64,000 nt of DNA from JBKEDC01 sp047975205 (GTDB lineage Bacteria > Bacteroidota > Bacteroidia > Bacteroidales > Prolixibacteraceae). Shown in pieces: positions 15,506 through 26,023 of this stretch; the first letter of the stretch is position 1, and every line of letters starts with the position of its first letter. Where the stretch lies: NCBI GenBank assembly GCA_047975205.1, contig JBKEDC010000005.1:1-64000 (forward strand), in the 5' to 3' direction. The translations under genes and the position numbers were made by a program. Under the pieces are notes generated by a model that worked only from the letters and a program-made list of their open reading frames with translations, was not told the origin of the DNA and did not search any database.

Positions 15506-18088
15506 TTAACTAAACTGCAATCCATTTTCTTTACAACCGATGTGAATAACCTGATTAACACTGATGCTTCCACTTAATATTTCCTTGGAGAGTCTATTTA
15601 ACAATAGCTTTTGTAACATCCTATTAATAGGCCGAGCTCCAAACTGAGGATCATATCCATTATGAGCCAACCATTGGGCTGCTTGCTCAGTCATTTCGAT
15701 ATTTACATTTTGTTCAGCCAATCGTCTTTTAATTCTATTTACTTGAATTTTCACAATATCAATCATATCAGTTTCACTTAATGGAGAAAACATAATGGTT
15801 TCATCAATACGGTTTAAAAATTCCGGACGGATATTCTTCTTTAAAAGTTCCATTACTTCTTGCTGTGTTTGTTGTAAAACCTTATCTCTATTTTCATTGG
15901 TTAGACCTGATAACTTTTCTTGAATTAGGTGCGAACCTATATTAGATGTCATGATGATAATCGTATTCTTAAAATTTACCATTCTACCTTTATTATCGGT
16001 TAACCTACCGTCGTCAAGCACTTGTAATAATGTATTAAACACATCGGGATGAGCTTTCTCTATCTCATCGAATAGCACTACAGAATATGGTTTACGCCGT
16101 ACAGCTTCTGTTAGCTGTCCACCTTCTTCATAGCCCACATATCCGGGAGGAGAGCCAATTAATCGGGTGACAGAGAACTTTTCTTGATACTCAGACATGT
16201 CGATACGGGTCATCATGTTCTCGTCGTCGAATAGATATTCAGCCAATGCTTTGGCAAGTTCCGTTTTTCCCACACCTGTTGTACCTAAGAATATAAACGA
16301 ACCAATCGGGCGTTTTTCATCCTGCAATCCGGCTCTGCTTCTACGAACGGCATCGGCAACAGCCTCAATAGCTTGGTCTTGTCCGATTACTCGCCGATGA
16401 AGTTCATCCTCCAAATGGAGTAATTTAGACCGTTCGCTTTGCATCATTTTATTTACAGGAATACCCGTCCAACGAGCCACTACTTCGGTGATATCTTCCA
16501 CATCAACTTCTTCTTTAATGAGAGATTCGCTTTGAGCAGCACTCAGCTCATCTTGCATTTTGGCAATCTCTGTGTCGATTTCTTGCAGTTTCCCATATCT
16601 AATTTCAGCTACCTTACCGTAATCGCCTGCACGCTCAGCTTGTTCTGCTTCTAGCTTAAGTTGCTCTCTTTTACTCTTATTTTGCTGAATACCATCGATA
16701 ATATTTTTTTCAGTTTCCCATTTGGCTCGATATTTAGACTGCTCTTCTTGCAAATTGGCAATTTCCTCGTTTAAGCTATTTAGCTTAACCTTGTCATTTT
16801 CACGTTTTATGGCTTCGCGTTCAATTTCTAATTGTTTTACACGCCGTTCGATTTCATCTAATTCTTCAGGAACAGAGTCCATCTCTAAACGAAGCTTGGC
16901 TGCCGCTTCATCCATCAGGTCGATAGCTTTATCCGGTAGAAAACGATCGCTGATATAACGTTGCGAGAGTTTAACTGCAGCAATGATGGCATCATCTTTA
17001 ATACGCACCTTATGATGCGATTCATAGCGTTCTTTTAATCCGCGTAAGATAGAGATAGCACTTAGTGTGTCGGGCTCATCTACCATTACAATTTGAAAAC
17101 GACGTTCAAGAGCTTTATCTTTTTCGAAGTATTTCTGGTACTCATCTAAAGTAGTAGCTCCGATAGACCTCAATTCCCCACGAGCCAAAGCGGGTTTCAA
17201 TATATTGGCAGCATCCATGGCTCCTTCTCCTTTTCCTGCTCCAACCAGAGTGTGAATTTCATCAATAAAAAGAATAACTTCACCATTCGATTCTTGCACT
17301 TCTCTAACCACGGCTTTTAGTCGTTCTTCAAACTCTCCTTTATATTTAGCACCTGCAACCAAAGCCCCCATGTCTAGAGAATAGAGCTGCTTACTTTTAA
17401 GGTTTTCCGGAACATCGCCACGAATGATACGATGTGCCAACCCTTCGGCAATAGCTGTTTTACCTGTGCCGGGTTCTCCAATTAGAATAGGATTATTTTT
17501 AGTTCTTCTTGACAGAATTTGCAATACCCGACGTATCTCCTCATCTCTACCAATTACCGGGTCGAGCTTTCCACTTTTTGCCATATCATTCAGATTTAAG
17601 GCAAATCTGTTTAACGAGTCGAATTGGTTTTCAGCAGTTTGACTATTAACTTTGGCTCCTTTACGCAATTCGCTGATGGCTGAGCTCAACTCTTTTTTAT
17701 TCATTCCGGCATTTTTTAATGCTTTTGATGTTTGATCGTTGCACTCTAGCAGACCGAGTAAAATATGTTCGATAGAAATAAATTGATCACCCATTTTTTC
17801 AGAGATTTCAAGAGCCTTTTCTAAAGCTTTGTTGGCCTGACTGGAAAGATATGGATCTCCTCCGCTTACCTTTGGGTAGCTCTCGATGATGTGATCAATT
17901 TCGGTGCTTAAAGCATTTACATTAACGCCTACTTTTTGGAGTAGAAAGTTAATAATACTTTCGCCGGAGTGCATCAAGCCTTTAAATAAATGACCGGTGT
18001 CAATGGCTTGTTGCCGATTAGCCGATGCAATTTCAGATGCTTTTTGAACGGCTTCTTGCGATTTAATAGTTAATTTGTTAAAGTTCAT
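15506..18088 (-). CDS. clpB: ATP-dependent disaggregase ClpB
   Basis: Hsp100 hexamer that threads proteins out of heat-induced aggregates together with DnaK. It has 860 residues, full length. Two Clp N-terminal repeats occupy 1-145. The first AAA+ domain has its P-loop GEPGTGKT at 204-211, the coiled-coil middle domain lies at about 400-530, and the second AAA+ has GTTGVGKT near 605. The middle domain separates it from ClpA and ClpC. It is monocistronic, with 570 bases of upstream space shared with the divergent lptD-like gene. I see no CIRCE element. Confidence 0.97.
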   Translation of the reverse strand: MNFNKLTIKSQEAVQKASEIASANRQQAIDTGHLFKGLMHSGESIINFLLQKVGVNVNALSTEIDHIIESYPKVSGGDPYLSSQANKALEKALEISEKMGDQFISIEHILLGLLECNDQTSKALKNAGMNKKELSSAISELRKGAKVNSQTAENQFDSLNRFALNLNDMAKSGKLDPVIGRDEEIRRVLQILSRRTKNNPILIGEPGTGKTAIAEGLAHRIIRGDVPENLKSKQLYSLDMGALVAGAKYKGEFEERLKAVVREVQESNGEVILFIDEIHTLVGAGKGEGAMDAANILKPALARGELRSIGATTLDEYQKYFEKDKALERRFQIVMVDEPDTLSAISILRGLKERYESHHKVRIKDDAIIAAVKLSQRYISDRFLPDKAIDLMDEAAAKLRLEMDSVPEELDEIERRVKQLEIEREAIKRENDKVKLNSLNEEIANLQEEQSKYRAKWETEKNIIDGIQQNKSKREQLKLEAEQAERAGDYGKVAEIRYGKLQEIDTEIAKMQDELSAAQSESLIKEEVDVEDITEVVARWTGIPVNKMMQSERSKLLHLEDELHRRVIGQDQAIEAVADAVRRSRAGLQDEKRPIGSFIFLGTTGVGKTELAKALAEYLFDDENMMTRIDMSEYQEKFSVTRLIGSPPGYVGYEEGGQLTEAVRRKPYSVVLFDEIEKAHPDVFNTLLQVLDDGRLTDNKGRMVNFKNTIIIMTSNIGSHLIQEKLSGLTNENRDKVLQQTQQEVMELLKKNIRPEFLNRIDETIMFSPLSETDMIDIVKIQVNRIKRRLAEQNVNIEMTEQAAQWLAHNGYDPQFGARPINRMLQKLLLNRLSKEILSGSISVNQVIHIGCKENGLQFS

Positions 18089-18611
18089 ATATTATGTGTT
18101 TTTAATATTTCAATCTTTCGTTGTTTATCCTGCAAAGGATTATCCAAATGACAAGAAACTTGCAGATGATGAAAAAGTGTCATAAAATAACCTATTTAAA
18201 CTGTCGTTTTGTCTTGATTTTAAATTGTTTAACGGAATATTTGACCGAAAGTTACTCTAAATACCTTCTATCATTTTAACGGAATAAGTGCACCATAAAA
18301 GTAGCTGCTGTTTTTTCATTCAATTCAAGTATAGCTAAAGCTAGTTTTGTGTTTTTCTCATAAAATATAGATACCGCAATTGTTTGTGCAAGTCATTCTC
18401 GAGAAGATAAAAGTGCTTCAAATGATTTTTCAACTCATTCTGTATCGAGAATTTGCATAATTATAATTTTTTGCTGCCACTAGACGATAAATATGAGCTC
18501 TGAAAATACTTTTTACGACTATCTGTGAAAAATATAGAAGCTATAATTTCTAGAAGTAATTTATTTTGAATTAGTTGTGAAAAATAATTATATGGCCGTA
18601 TGCATTATTTG
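18089..18611. other. Divergent intergenic region between clpB and lptD-like gene
   Basis: About 520 bases, very AT-rich and without a coding frame of note. It must contain the clpB promoter; no convincing CAAAnnTA box was found at the right distance. No tandem repeat or CIRCE-type inverted repeat was seen. Confidence 0.4.
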
Positions 18612-18642
18612 TTTGTTTCCCGACTTTGATTTCTTATTTTTG
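18612..18642 (+). promoter_or_regulatory. Promoter of the lptD-like gene
   Basis: TTTG (18612-18615), 19 bases, TATTTTTG (18635-18642): a perfect match to the Bacteroidota housekeeping promoter. Transcription should begin near 18650, 15 or so bases before the start codon. Confidence 0.75.
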
Positions 18643-18665
18643 CAAACTAATTATTACATGGATTG

Positions 18666-21458
18666 ATGTTGAATCGCATTTTGACTAGATTACTCTACAT
18701 AACAATACTCCTTTTCGCAGCTACATTTTCTTGGGCGCAAAGCGTTCCGAAGGAAACGCTATCGTTTGAGGCTGTGGGCGATTCCATTAGTCAAGATTCG
18801 CTTATTGCTCCTATAGGAGAGCCTGTAGATTCTATTGCAGTAATGCCTGCTGATTCAGTTCCGAGCGATAGCGTTCAAGCAAATAACGGTGAAAGTAAAT
18901 CGGCCATTCAATCGACTATAACCTATCAGGCAGCCGACTCTATTGTAGTTTCTGTTGATGGCAGACGAGTATATCTGTATAAAGATGCTAAGGTAAATTA
19001 CGAAGATATTGAGCTTACGGCCAATTATATAGAACTCGACATGGATGCTAAGGAAGTTTATGCCGAAGGTTTAGCCGATTCTGCCGGAGTAGTTACCGGA
19101 ACCCCGGTCTTCAAACAAAATAGCGATGAGTTTGAAAGTAGGACTATGCGCTATAACTTTGAGTCGCAAAAAGGTATTATTGAAGATATAAAAACAGAAG
19201 AAGGCGAAGGTTATATTCATGGAGAAAGAGCAAAAAAGATAGATGGCGATAATTTTATTATAAAAAATGGTAAATATACCACTTGTAATGCCGACCATCC
19301 GCATTTTTATCTTCGCATGACAAAAGCTAAAGCCATATCAAATAAAAAGTTTGTAACGGGTCCGGCGTATATGGTATTGGAAGATTTACCGCTTTATCCG
19401 TTAATGCTGCCATTCGGATTTTTCCCCCGCTCTTCATCTTATTCCTCGGGCGTTATTATACCTTCATACGGAGAAGAAAACAGCCGGGGATTCTTTTTGC
19501 GAGGCGGAGGTTATTATTGGGCTGCCAGCGATTATTTCGACTTGAAGACAACCATGGATATCTATTCTAAGGGTTCGTGGGCAGGTTATGTGAACAGCAA
19601 TTACCGAAAACGCTATAAATACAGCGGAAACTTGAGCTTAAGCTATAACGTGAATAATTATGGTGAAAAAGGCTTGCCGGATTTCTATAGAACAAAAGGC
19701 TTTAGCGTGCGTTGGTCACACAGTCAAGACAGTAAGGCAAATCCGAGTCAAACATTCTCGGCAAGTGTAGATTTATCAACCTCCAGCTATGATGAGGAGA
19801 ACTCTTATGATGTGAATGACTATTTGAACTCACAAAAATCATCGAGTATCAGTTACAGTAAGAAGTTTGAGAATACGCCGTTTAGTATGTCGGCAAACCT
19901 GCGTCACTCGCAAAACTCTCGCGATTCTACGATAACGCTAAGCTTACCGGAAATGACTTTCACCATGTCGCGTGTTTATCCTTTCCGCAGGAAAAGTGTG
20001 GTGGGCAAACTCCATTTCTGGGAAAAAATAGCCGTTGGTTATACCGGTAACACAAAAAATACGATTTCTACAAAAGAATCAGAGTTATTCGATAAGAACC
20101 TGATTAAAGATTGGTCGAATGGTATTAAACATAGTATCCCGATTACACTGCCTAGTTTCAATATCTTGAAATATATTAATATGAGCCCCTCGTTTTCTTA
20201 TAACGAGCGTTGGTATTCCAGCCATCAAACCAGTCATTATAATGTAGATCCTTACACCGGACAAGGCGAATTGCAAGTCGATACGGTTTATGGTTTTAGT
20301 CGAAACTATGATTATTCCATGTCGTTGAGTGCATCAACCACTGTTTATGGAATGTTTATGATGAAGAATCCGAATTGGCGTCTTCGAGCCATTCGTCATA
20401 AAATAACACCAAGCATTAGTGCCAGTTGGCGTCCCGACTTTGGTAAATCAAGATTTGGCTTCTATGATAATTACGTAGATGAAAATGGGAATGAACAATA
20501 CTTCAACCGATTTAATTCGGGTGTGTATGGATCGGCAGGTAGAGGGAAAAGCGGAACGATAAGTTTTAGTTTGGCAAACTTGGTGGAAGCCAAAGTGCTG
20601 AACACATCAAATGAGCCCGACACAACTGCCACTGAAGACCAAGCGAAGGACATGTATAAAAAAGTAAGCCTACTGGATAATTTGAGCTTCTCGGGTTCAT
20701 ACAATTTAGTGGCCGATTCCATGAAATTGAGCACCATATCGATAAGGGGGCGTACTACCATAAAAGGAATAAGTGTGAATTTTGGGGGAACTTTAGATCC
20801 TTATGCAACCGACAGTACGGGGACTCGCTATAATGAATTTATGTGGAACAAGGCAAAAGGTTTGCATAAGTTAGGTAGGCTGACCGCTGCTAATTTATCG
20901 TTTGGTATGTCATTTAAGTCGAAAGATAAAGATCAGAATAAAGATACTGAGGGAGATGAAAACAGCGACTCACAAGAGAATGACGGCAGAGGATTAGGAG
21001 GTATTGAAACTTATGTTCCCGATGTACAAAATGACCCTATGGCAAATGGCTTGGGCACGGGCATTGATGAATTTGGCAATCCGATTATATTTCCGGGTTT
21101 GAACGCACCGAAATATTATGATTTTAATGTGCCGTGGAGTGTGAATATGAATTATAGTTTTTCTTATTCCAATACGAACCCATACACTGAACCAACCATT
21201 AATCAGAGTGTTAATTTGAGCGGAAATGTAAGCTTAACCGATAAATGGAAAATATCGATGACAACAAATTATGATATTCAAGCACGACAGTTTTCTTTTA
21301 CCACGCTAAATCTAACGCGTTCATTACACTGTTGGAACATGAGTTTTAGTTTTGTGCCATTCGGAGAACGGAAAAGTTATAGTTTTACCTTGTCGGCATC
21401 GTCTTCCATGCTTCAGGACTTGAAAATAGAGAAGAGCAAGAGTTGGTTTGATAATTAA
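18666..21458 (+). CDS. lptD: LptD-like LPS-assembly outer-membrane protein
   Basis: Outer-membrane protein expected to insert lipopolysaccharide in the outer leaflet. The ATG at 18666 gives 930 residues. A signal peptide of about 25 residues ends at the SWAQS cleavage region. Residues 95-210 form an OstA/LptA-like jelly-roll domain (KDAKVNYEDIELTANYIELDM). The remainder consists of alternating strands of a large beta barrel ending in polar/aromatic repeats. An acidic linker (DKDQNKDTEGDENSDSQEND) lies near 755-775, probably in an exposed loop. The C-terminus does not end in the usual Phe/Trp. slyD and aroC follow on the same strand. The symbol is by analogy, since sequence similarity to proteobacterial LptD is low in this phylum. 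Confidence 0.8.
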   Translation: MLNRILTRLLYITILLFAATFSWAQSVPKETLSFEAVGDSISQDSLIAPIGEPVDSIAVMPADSVPSDSVQANNGESKSAIQSTITYQAADSIVVSVDGRRVYLYKDAKVNYEDIELTANYIELDMDAKEVYAEGLADSAGVVTGTPVFKQNSDEFESRTMRYNFESQKGIIEDIKTEEGEGYIHGERAKKIDGDNFIIKNGKYTTCNADHPHFYLRMTKAKAISNKKFVTGPAYMVLEDLPLYPLMLPFGFFPRSSSYSSGVIIPSYGEENSRGFFLRGGGYYWAASDYFDLKTTMDIYSKGSWAGYVNSNYRKRYKYSGNLSLSYNVNNYGEKGLPDFYRTKGFSVRWSHSQDSKANPSQTFSASVDLSTSSYDEENSYDVNDYLNSQKSSSISYSKKFENTPFSMSANLRHSQNSRDSTITLSLPEMTFTMSRVYPFRRKSVVGKLHFWEKIAVGYTGNTKNTISTKESELFDKNLIKDWSNGIKHSIPITLPSFNILKYINMSPSFSYNERWYSSHQTSHYNVDPYTGQGELQVDTVYGFSRNYDYSMSLSASTTVYGMFMMKNPNWRLRAIRHKITPSISASWRPDFGKSRFGFYDNYVDENGNEQYFNRFNSGVYGSAGRGKSGTISFSLANLVEAKVLNTSNEPDTTATEDQAKDMYKKVSLLDNLSFSGSYNLVADSMKLSTISIRGRTTIKGISVNFGGTLDPYATDSTGTRYNEFMWNKAKGLHKLGRLTAANLSFGMSFKSKDKDQNKDTEGDENSDSQENDGRGLGGIETYVPDVQNDPMANGLGTGIDEFGNPIIFPGLNAPKYYDFNVPWSVNMNYSFSYSNTNPYTEPTINQSVNLSGNVSLTDKWKISMTTNYDIQARQFSFTTLNLTRSLHCWNMSFSFVPFGERKSYSFTLSASSSMLQDLKIEKSKSWFDN

Positions 21459-21549
21459 AATAAATCATAATATAACCTGATGATTCAACAGTATTGAAAA
21501 AAGTAGTTGAAATTATCACATTCATAGAAACAAATTAAAACATAATAAA

Positions 21550-22119
21550 ATGACAATTGATAGAAATAAAATGGTAACGCTAACCTACGATTTACGTTTG
21601 GGTGGAGCGGAAGGCGAGGTTATAGAACAAGCTACTGCAACAGAGCCATTAAAATTTTTATTCGGAGCAGGCTTAATGTTGCCTATGTTCGAATCGCACT
21701 TGGTAGGTAAAAAACAAGACGAAAAGTTTGAAATTGCATTGAAAAGCCAAGATGCTTACGGAGAGAGAGATGAGGAGGCAGTTGTAAACTTACCTAAAGA
21801 TATTTTTATTGTTGAGGGAAAATTTGACGATGAAATGATTGCGGTAGGTAATCATGTGCCTATGATGACTCAAGGTGGTCAGCGTATGAACGGTTTAGTA
21901 TTGGAAGTGACTGATGAAAACGTGAAAATGGATTTTAACCACCCATTGGCAGGCGAAGATTTACATTTTACAGGAGATATTATTGAAGTGCGTGATGCCA
22001 CAGAAGAAGAAATCATGCAGACTGTGAATGGCGGCGGTTGTGGTGGTGGTTGTAGTTGCGATAGCGGTGATTGTGGCGACGGTTGCGGTGATGAACATGG
22101 TGGCTGTGGCTGTCATTAA
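21550..22119 (+). CDS. slyD: SlyD-like FKBP peptidyl-prolyl isomerase
   Basis: Cytoplasmic prolyl isomerase and chaperone, 189 residues. The FKBP domain is split by the IF insert domain (about residues 70-130), as in SlyD: LRLGGAEGEVIEQA, then FLFGAGLMLPMFESHLVGK, then AYGERDEEAV. The last 30 residues are almost only Gly, Cys, Asp and His with nine cysteines, a metal-binding tail like the nickel-binding tail of E. coli SlyD. It may serve in nickel or zinc storage as well as folding. It lies 27 bases ahead of aroC. Confidence 0.93.
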   Translation: MTIDRNKMVTLTYDLRLGGAEGEVIEQATATEPLKFLFGAGLMLPMFESHLVGKKQDEKFEIALKSQDAYGERDEEAVVNLPKDIFIVEGKFDDEMIAVGNHVPMMTQGGQRMNGLVLEVTDENVKMDFNHPLAGEDLHFTGDIIEVRDATEEEIMQTVNGGGCGGGCSCDSGDCGDGCGDEHGGCGCH

Positions 22120-22146
22120 TAGGTTTTAGTTAATCAAACAAACGAT

Positions 22147-23220
22147 ATGAATACTTTTGGACAGATTTTTCGTTTAACCTCATTTGGAGAATCGCACGGT
22201 AAAGCTGTTGGCGGTATTATTGACGGTTGTCCTGCCGGTTTAGCTATTGATGTAGATTTTATTCAGTATGAGTTGGATAGAAGAAAGCCCGGACAATCAA
22301 AAATAACCACACAACGTAAAGAAAATGATGTGGTGGAATTTATATCGGGTATTTTTGAAGGAAAGACTCAAGGAACGCCTATTGCATTTGTAGTTTGGAA
22401 TAAAGACCAACATTCCGGCGACTATAATGATATTAAAAATATTTTCCGACCCTCTCATGCCGATTATACTTATACACAAAAATACGGCAGCAGAGACCAT
22501 AGGGGAGGAGGACGTTCGTCGGCTCGCGAAACAATAGCCCGAGTTGTTGCCGGAGCGGTAGCTAAACTGTTGCTTAAGCATGAAGGAATAAATGTGCAAG
22601 CCTTTGTGAAAAGTGTGGGAGATATAATGGTGTCTAAAAATTATCAAGAACTCGATTTAACTCAAACGGATTCAAATATCGTTCGTTGTCCAGATGCAGA
22701 AGTTGCCGAACAAATGATAAACAAGATTGAGGCAATAAAAAAAGATCGCGATACTATAGGAGGTATTGTTCAAGCTGTTATTACTAATGTTCCTGTTGGT
22801 TTGGGAGAACCGGCTTTCAATAAGTTACATGCCGATTTGGGTGCTGCTATGTTGGGAATTAATGCCGTAAAAGGATTTGAATATGGTTCCGGATTTGAAG
22901 GCACCAAACTTACCGGATCGATGCATAATGATATATTTGAAAGTACACCGAGTGGAGTACGCACGCAAACCAATCATTCCGGAGGTATTCAAGGTGGCAT
23001 AAGTAATGGCGAAGATATTTACTTTAATGTTGCTTTTAAACCGGTGGCAACTTTACTCAAAGAACAACAAACAATTGATAAAGACGAAAAGCCGGCGGTT
23101 GTCAATCCGAAAGGGCGTCATGACCCGTGCGTATTGCCGAGGGCTGTGCCTATTGTAGAGGCAATGGCAGCTTTGGTTATAGCCGACCACTATCTGTTAA
23201 ACAGATTGAGCAAATTATAA
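22147..23220 (+). CDS. aroC: Chorismate synthase
   Basis: Converts EPSP to chorismate, the last common step of aromatic amino acid synthesis, using reduced FMN. It has 357 residues, full length. The family signatures are GESHGKAVGG near the N-terminus, RPSHADYTY, the flavin-site RGGGRSSARET, and KGRHDPCVLPRAVPI near the C-terminus. The start follows the slyD stop by 27 bases, so the two are probably transcribed together, and a terminator follows. Confidence 0.97.
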   Translation: MNTFGQIFRLTSFGESHGKAVGGIIDGCPAGLAIDVDFIQYELDRRKPGQSKITTQRKENDVVEFISGIFEGKTQGTPIAFVVWNKDQHSGDYNDIKNIFRPSHADYTYTQKYGSRDHRGGGRSSARETIARVVAGAVAKLLLKHEGINVQAFVKSVGDIMVSKNYQELDLTQTDSNIVRCPDAEVAEQMINKIEAIKKDRDTIGGIVQAVITNVPVGLGEPAFNKLHADLGAAMLGINAVKGFEYGSGFEGTKLTGSMHNDIFESTPSGVRTQTNHSGGIQGGISNGEDIYFNVAFKPVATLLKEQQTIDKDEKPAVVNPKGRHDPCVLPRAVPIVEAMAALVIADHYLLNRLSKL

Positions 23221-23232
23221 AGCTTTTCAATA

Positions 23233-23268
23233 AAAAAAGGATATGAAATTCAATTCATATCCTTTTTT
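23233..23268. terminator. Bidirectional terminator after aroC
   Basis: Stem AAAAAAGGATATGAA/TTCATATCCTTTTTT with a small AT loop, between convergent aroC and the symporter gene. Confidence 0.9.
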
Positions 23269-23332
23269 ATCTTATTCACAATAATATTTCTGTAAATTCA
23301 TTGTTCTTTTTATATGTTGTAATATGAGTAGC

Positions 23333-24559
23333 CTAAACAAAAGTCTCTTCGCCTTCACTTTTGGCCACAACAACAGCACAACAGCTATCTCCCCAAACAT
23401 TAACAGCAGTACGCATCATGTCAAGTATCCTATCAACAGCTAGGATGAGCCCTACGCCTTCTAATGGTAGTCCTACCATTTTTAGTATAATGCTAATCAT
23501 GACCAAACTTGCCATCGGAATACCGGCAGCACCGATTGAAGTAAGCAAAGCTGTTGCTACAATAATAACCTGCTGATATAGGCTTAAATCAATGCCATAA
23601 ACTTGAGCAACAAAAATAGCTGCAACGCATTCATACAATGCCGTACCATTCATGTTTACAGTAGCACCGAGAGGTAGAGTAAAACTGGCTACTTTATTAG
23701 AAACTCCACTTTTACTTTCAGTAGCCTCAATCGTGAGTGGCAAGACTGCATTAGAAGAAGAAGTAGAGAAAGCCGTAATGAGCGTGCTTGTCATGTTTTT
23801 AAGATGCTTATAAGGTTTAGCCTTACCTATAAACTTTAAAATGGCGGGTAGGGTGAGAAAAGCATGTACAGCTAAAGCCAGTATCACTGTAAGAGAGAAC
23901 CAAGCCAGACTGCCTACCATCTCATCAAGTTGCCCGGCGTTTTCGGCAACTGATTTTGCTACGATACCCAATATCCCAATCGGAGTAAAACGAATGACAA
24001 ACATGGTCATCTTCATGATTACTTCATAGGTGGCTTCAAAGAAGTTTAATAAAGTTTGTTTTTGGGTGGCTTTAGTACGAGCAATGAAAAAACCAAAAAG
24101 GATAGCAAAAAAAATGATAGCTAAAATATCGGCATTGGCAAAAGCCTTAAATATATTGTTTGGAATCATGCGGATGAAGATTCCTGTAATGTCATCGTTG
24201 TGAGCTTCAATATGAGGAATTTCCCCTTTTATTGTGAGTTTTGCCCCTATGCCCGGTTCAATCAGATTAACAAGCAGCAATCCGGTAATAATAGCTATGA
24301 ATGATGTAATTAAGTAAAAGCTTAAAGTCTTTAATCCCAAACGCCGTAAATTCTCAGCCGATCTTATGCTGGCAACTCCGCAAACAATTGAAGTAAATAT
24401 CAATGGTACAACAATCATGTTTAAAGCTCGTAGAAAAAGCGTGCCCGTCCAACTAATGTAGTTTACATGTGTTGGAAATATGGAACCAAATAAGGCAGTT
24501 ATTACTAAAGCTATTAGAATTTGCCAATGCAGTTTTAGATTTTTTAGGCGATGGAGCAT
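23333..24559 (-). CDS. Dicarboxylate/amino acid:cation symporter
   Basis: Inner-membrane secondary transporter of the DAACS family (GltP/DctA type), 408 residues with about eight helices and two re-entrant loops. The hairpin-1 serine motif STSSSNAVLPLT and the helix-7 cation-site motif GATVNMNGTALYE are both intact, as is GAAGIPMASLV of hairpin 2. The likely substrate is glutamate, aspartate or C4-dicarboxylate with sodium or proton; the sequence does not decide. It is monocistronic. Confidence 0.93.
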   Translation of the reverse strand: MLHRLKNLKLHWQILIALVITALFGSIFPTHVNYISWTGTLFLRALNMIVVPLIFTSIVCGVASIRSAENLRRLGLKTLSFYLITSFIAIITGLLLVNLIEPGIGAKLTIKGEIPHIEAHNDDITGIFIRMIPNNIFKAFANADILAIIFFAILFGFFIARTKATQKQTLLNFFEATYEVIMKMTMFVIRFTPIGILGIVAKSVAENAGQLDEMVGSLAWFSLTVILALAVHAFLTLPAILKFIGKAKPYKHLKNMTSTLITAFSTSSSNAVLPLTIEATESKSGVSNKVASFTLPLGATVNMNGTALYECVAAIFVAQVYGIDLSLYQQVIIVATALLTSIGAAGIPMASLVMISIILKMVGLPLEGVGLILAVDRILDMMRTAVNVWGDSCCAVVVAKSEGEETFV

Positions 24560-24742
24560 AATAAAGTTTTATATGGATTAAACAAAATGTCAATACGGTA
24601 ACTATGTTTAAGGAAGAATGTATCAAATATACTAAAATTAGGTAGAAAGTTTAATTGTTATAGAACTATTAAGATTTTTCTTGAAGTCTTTACTTTCGCT
24701 AAAAACAATTATTATTGCAGTTTGATTTTAGAATGAAGAATA

Positions 24743-25651
24743 ATGTATGACATTATAGGAGATGTGCACGGGCAGGCTGACCTATTGATTGATTTACTGA
24801 CTCGCATGGGTTATGTAGAATCCGGAGGCTGCTATCAGCATCAGACTAGAAAGGCTATTTTTGTGGGTGACTTTATAAATAGAGGACCTCAAATTAAAGT
24901 AACAATAGAAATAATCCGCAACATGGTAGAGCACGGAGCTGCTTTTGCTATATTGGGTAATCATGAAGTATATGCATTGCTATATGGTTTGCGAGACAAA
25001 ACGGGTAAACGATTATCAAATAAACCCGCACATCACCGCTTAAATTTAATTTCTACTCTCCACGAGTTTGCAGACTATAAGAAGGAATGGAAATCTCATG
25101 TGGAATGGTTACGCACGCTCCCTCTGTTTTTAGAACTCGATGGCATACGTGTTGTTCATGCTGCGTGGAACGATAAATCGGTGCGCTTGTTAAAGTCAAT
25201 AGCACCTGATAACAGATTTACTCGTAAGCAGCTAAGAGAGTTGGCTAAAGAGAATAGTGAAGAGGGGAAAGCCTTTTGGGAACTATGTAGAGGTGTTTAC
25301 TTCACATTGCCCAAAGATTTACTACTATTTGATTCTAAAGGAGATTCACATAGTTATTTCAGACGAAAATGGTGGAAGAGCGGGAAGGAAGCAACATTCA
25401 AATCTTTGTCGTATGATTCTAGATTTGATGTGCCTAATTATCAAATTCCGGTTGAAATAGCAGATTATAGAGATTCTTATCCGGAAGATGCACCGATTGT
25501 ATTTTTTGGACATTACTGTATCCGAAAATCAAAAAATATTATTAAACCGAATTTATGCTGTGTGGATGGCTGTGTGCGAAAAACCGGTAAATTGGTAGCT
25601 TATCGTTGGAATGGCGAAAAAAAGTTAGAAAAGACTCATCTTTTCGTTTGA
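24743..25651 (+). CDS. Calcineurin-like metallophosphoesterase
   Basis: A 302-residue phosphoesterase with the dinuclear metal motifs GDVHG (residues 6-10), GDFINRGPQ, GNHE and the later GH in FFGHYC. It resembles PrpE-type diadenosine tetraphosphatases and Ser/Thr protein phosphatases. The substrate is not decided by sequence; a diadenosine-polyphosphate hydrolase or protein phosphatase role are both possible. The gene stands alone between the divergent symporter and the tRNA-Asp cluster. Confidence 0.88.
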   Translation: MYDIIGDVHGQADLLIDLLTRMGYVESGGCYQHQTRKAIFVGDFINRGPQIKVTIEIIRNMVEHGAAFAILGNHEVYALLYGLRDKTGKRLSNKPAHHRLNLISTLHEFADYKKEWKSHVEWLRTLPLFLELDGIRVVHAAWNDKSVRLLKSIAPDNRFTRKQLRELAKENSEEGKAFWELCRGVYFTLPKDLLLFDSKGDSHSYFRRKWWKSGKEATFKSLSYDSRFDVPNYQIPVEIADYRDSYPEDAPIVFFGHYCIRKSKNIIKPNLCCVDGCVRKTGKLVAYRWNGEKKLEKTHLFV

Positions 25652-25733
25652 TTGCTAACTATTGATAAACAGAGTTTTAATTAAATTCATTACTTTCGAT
25701 TCTTCAGAAAAAGAGGTTTTTTTTATTCTAGCT

Positions 25734-25764
25734 ATTGTGAAATAAGAAAAGAGCCTTAAATTTG
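25734..25764 (+). promoter_or_regulatory. Promoter of the tRNA-Asp cluster
   Basis: ATTG, 19 bases, TAAATTTG (25757-25764). Transcription would start near 25772, about 60 bases before the first tRNA. Confidence 0.6.
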
Positions 25765-25831
25765 CAGAGCATTTCCGGAAAGGGATGTAAGTTCTAGGAA
25801 ATGGTGTAAGTCAAATTATCTATTAATATTT

Positions 25832-25905
25832 GGTGCGGTAGTTCAGCTGGTTAGAATATCGGCCTGTCACGCCGGGGGTCGCGGGTTCGAATCCCGTCCG
25901 CACCG
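25832..25905 (+). tRNA. tRNA-Asp(GTC), copy 1
   Basis: A 74-base cloverleaf with all stems paired: acceptor GGTGCGG/CCGCACC, anticodon loop CTGTCAC with GTC, T arm GCGGG-TTCGAAT-CCCGT, discriminator G. CCA is not encoded. It is the first of three tandem copies. Confidence 0.97.
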
Positions 25906-25928
25906 CTTTAATTTTTTGAGTGCACTAT

Positions 25929-26002
25929 GGTGCGGTAGTTCAGCTGGTTAGAATATCGGCCTGTCACGCCGGGGGTCGCGGGTTCGAATCCCGTCCGCAC
26001 CG
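25929..26002 (+). tRNA. tRNA-Asp(GTC), copy 2
   Basis: Identical to copy 1 over its 74 bases and separated from it by 23 bases. All stems are paired. It is transcribed as part of the same cluster. Confidence 0.97.
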
Positions 26003-26023
26003 CAAATTTTTTAGAGCGCACTA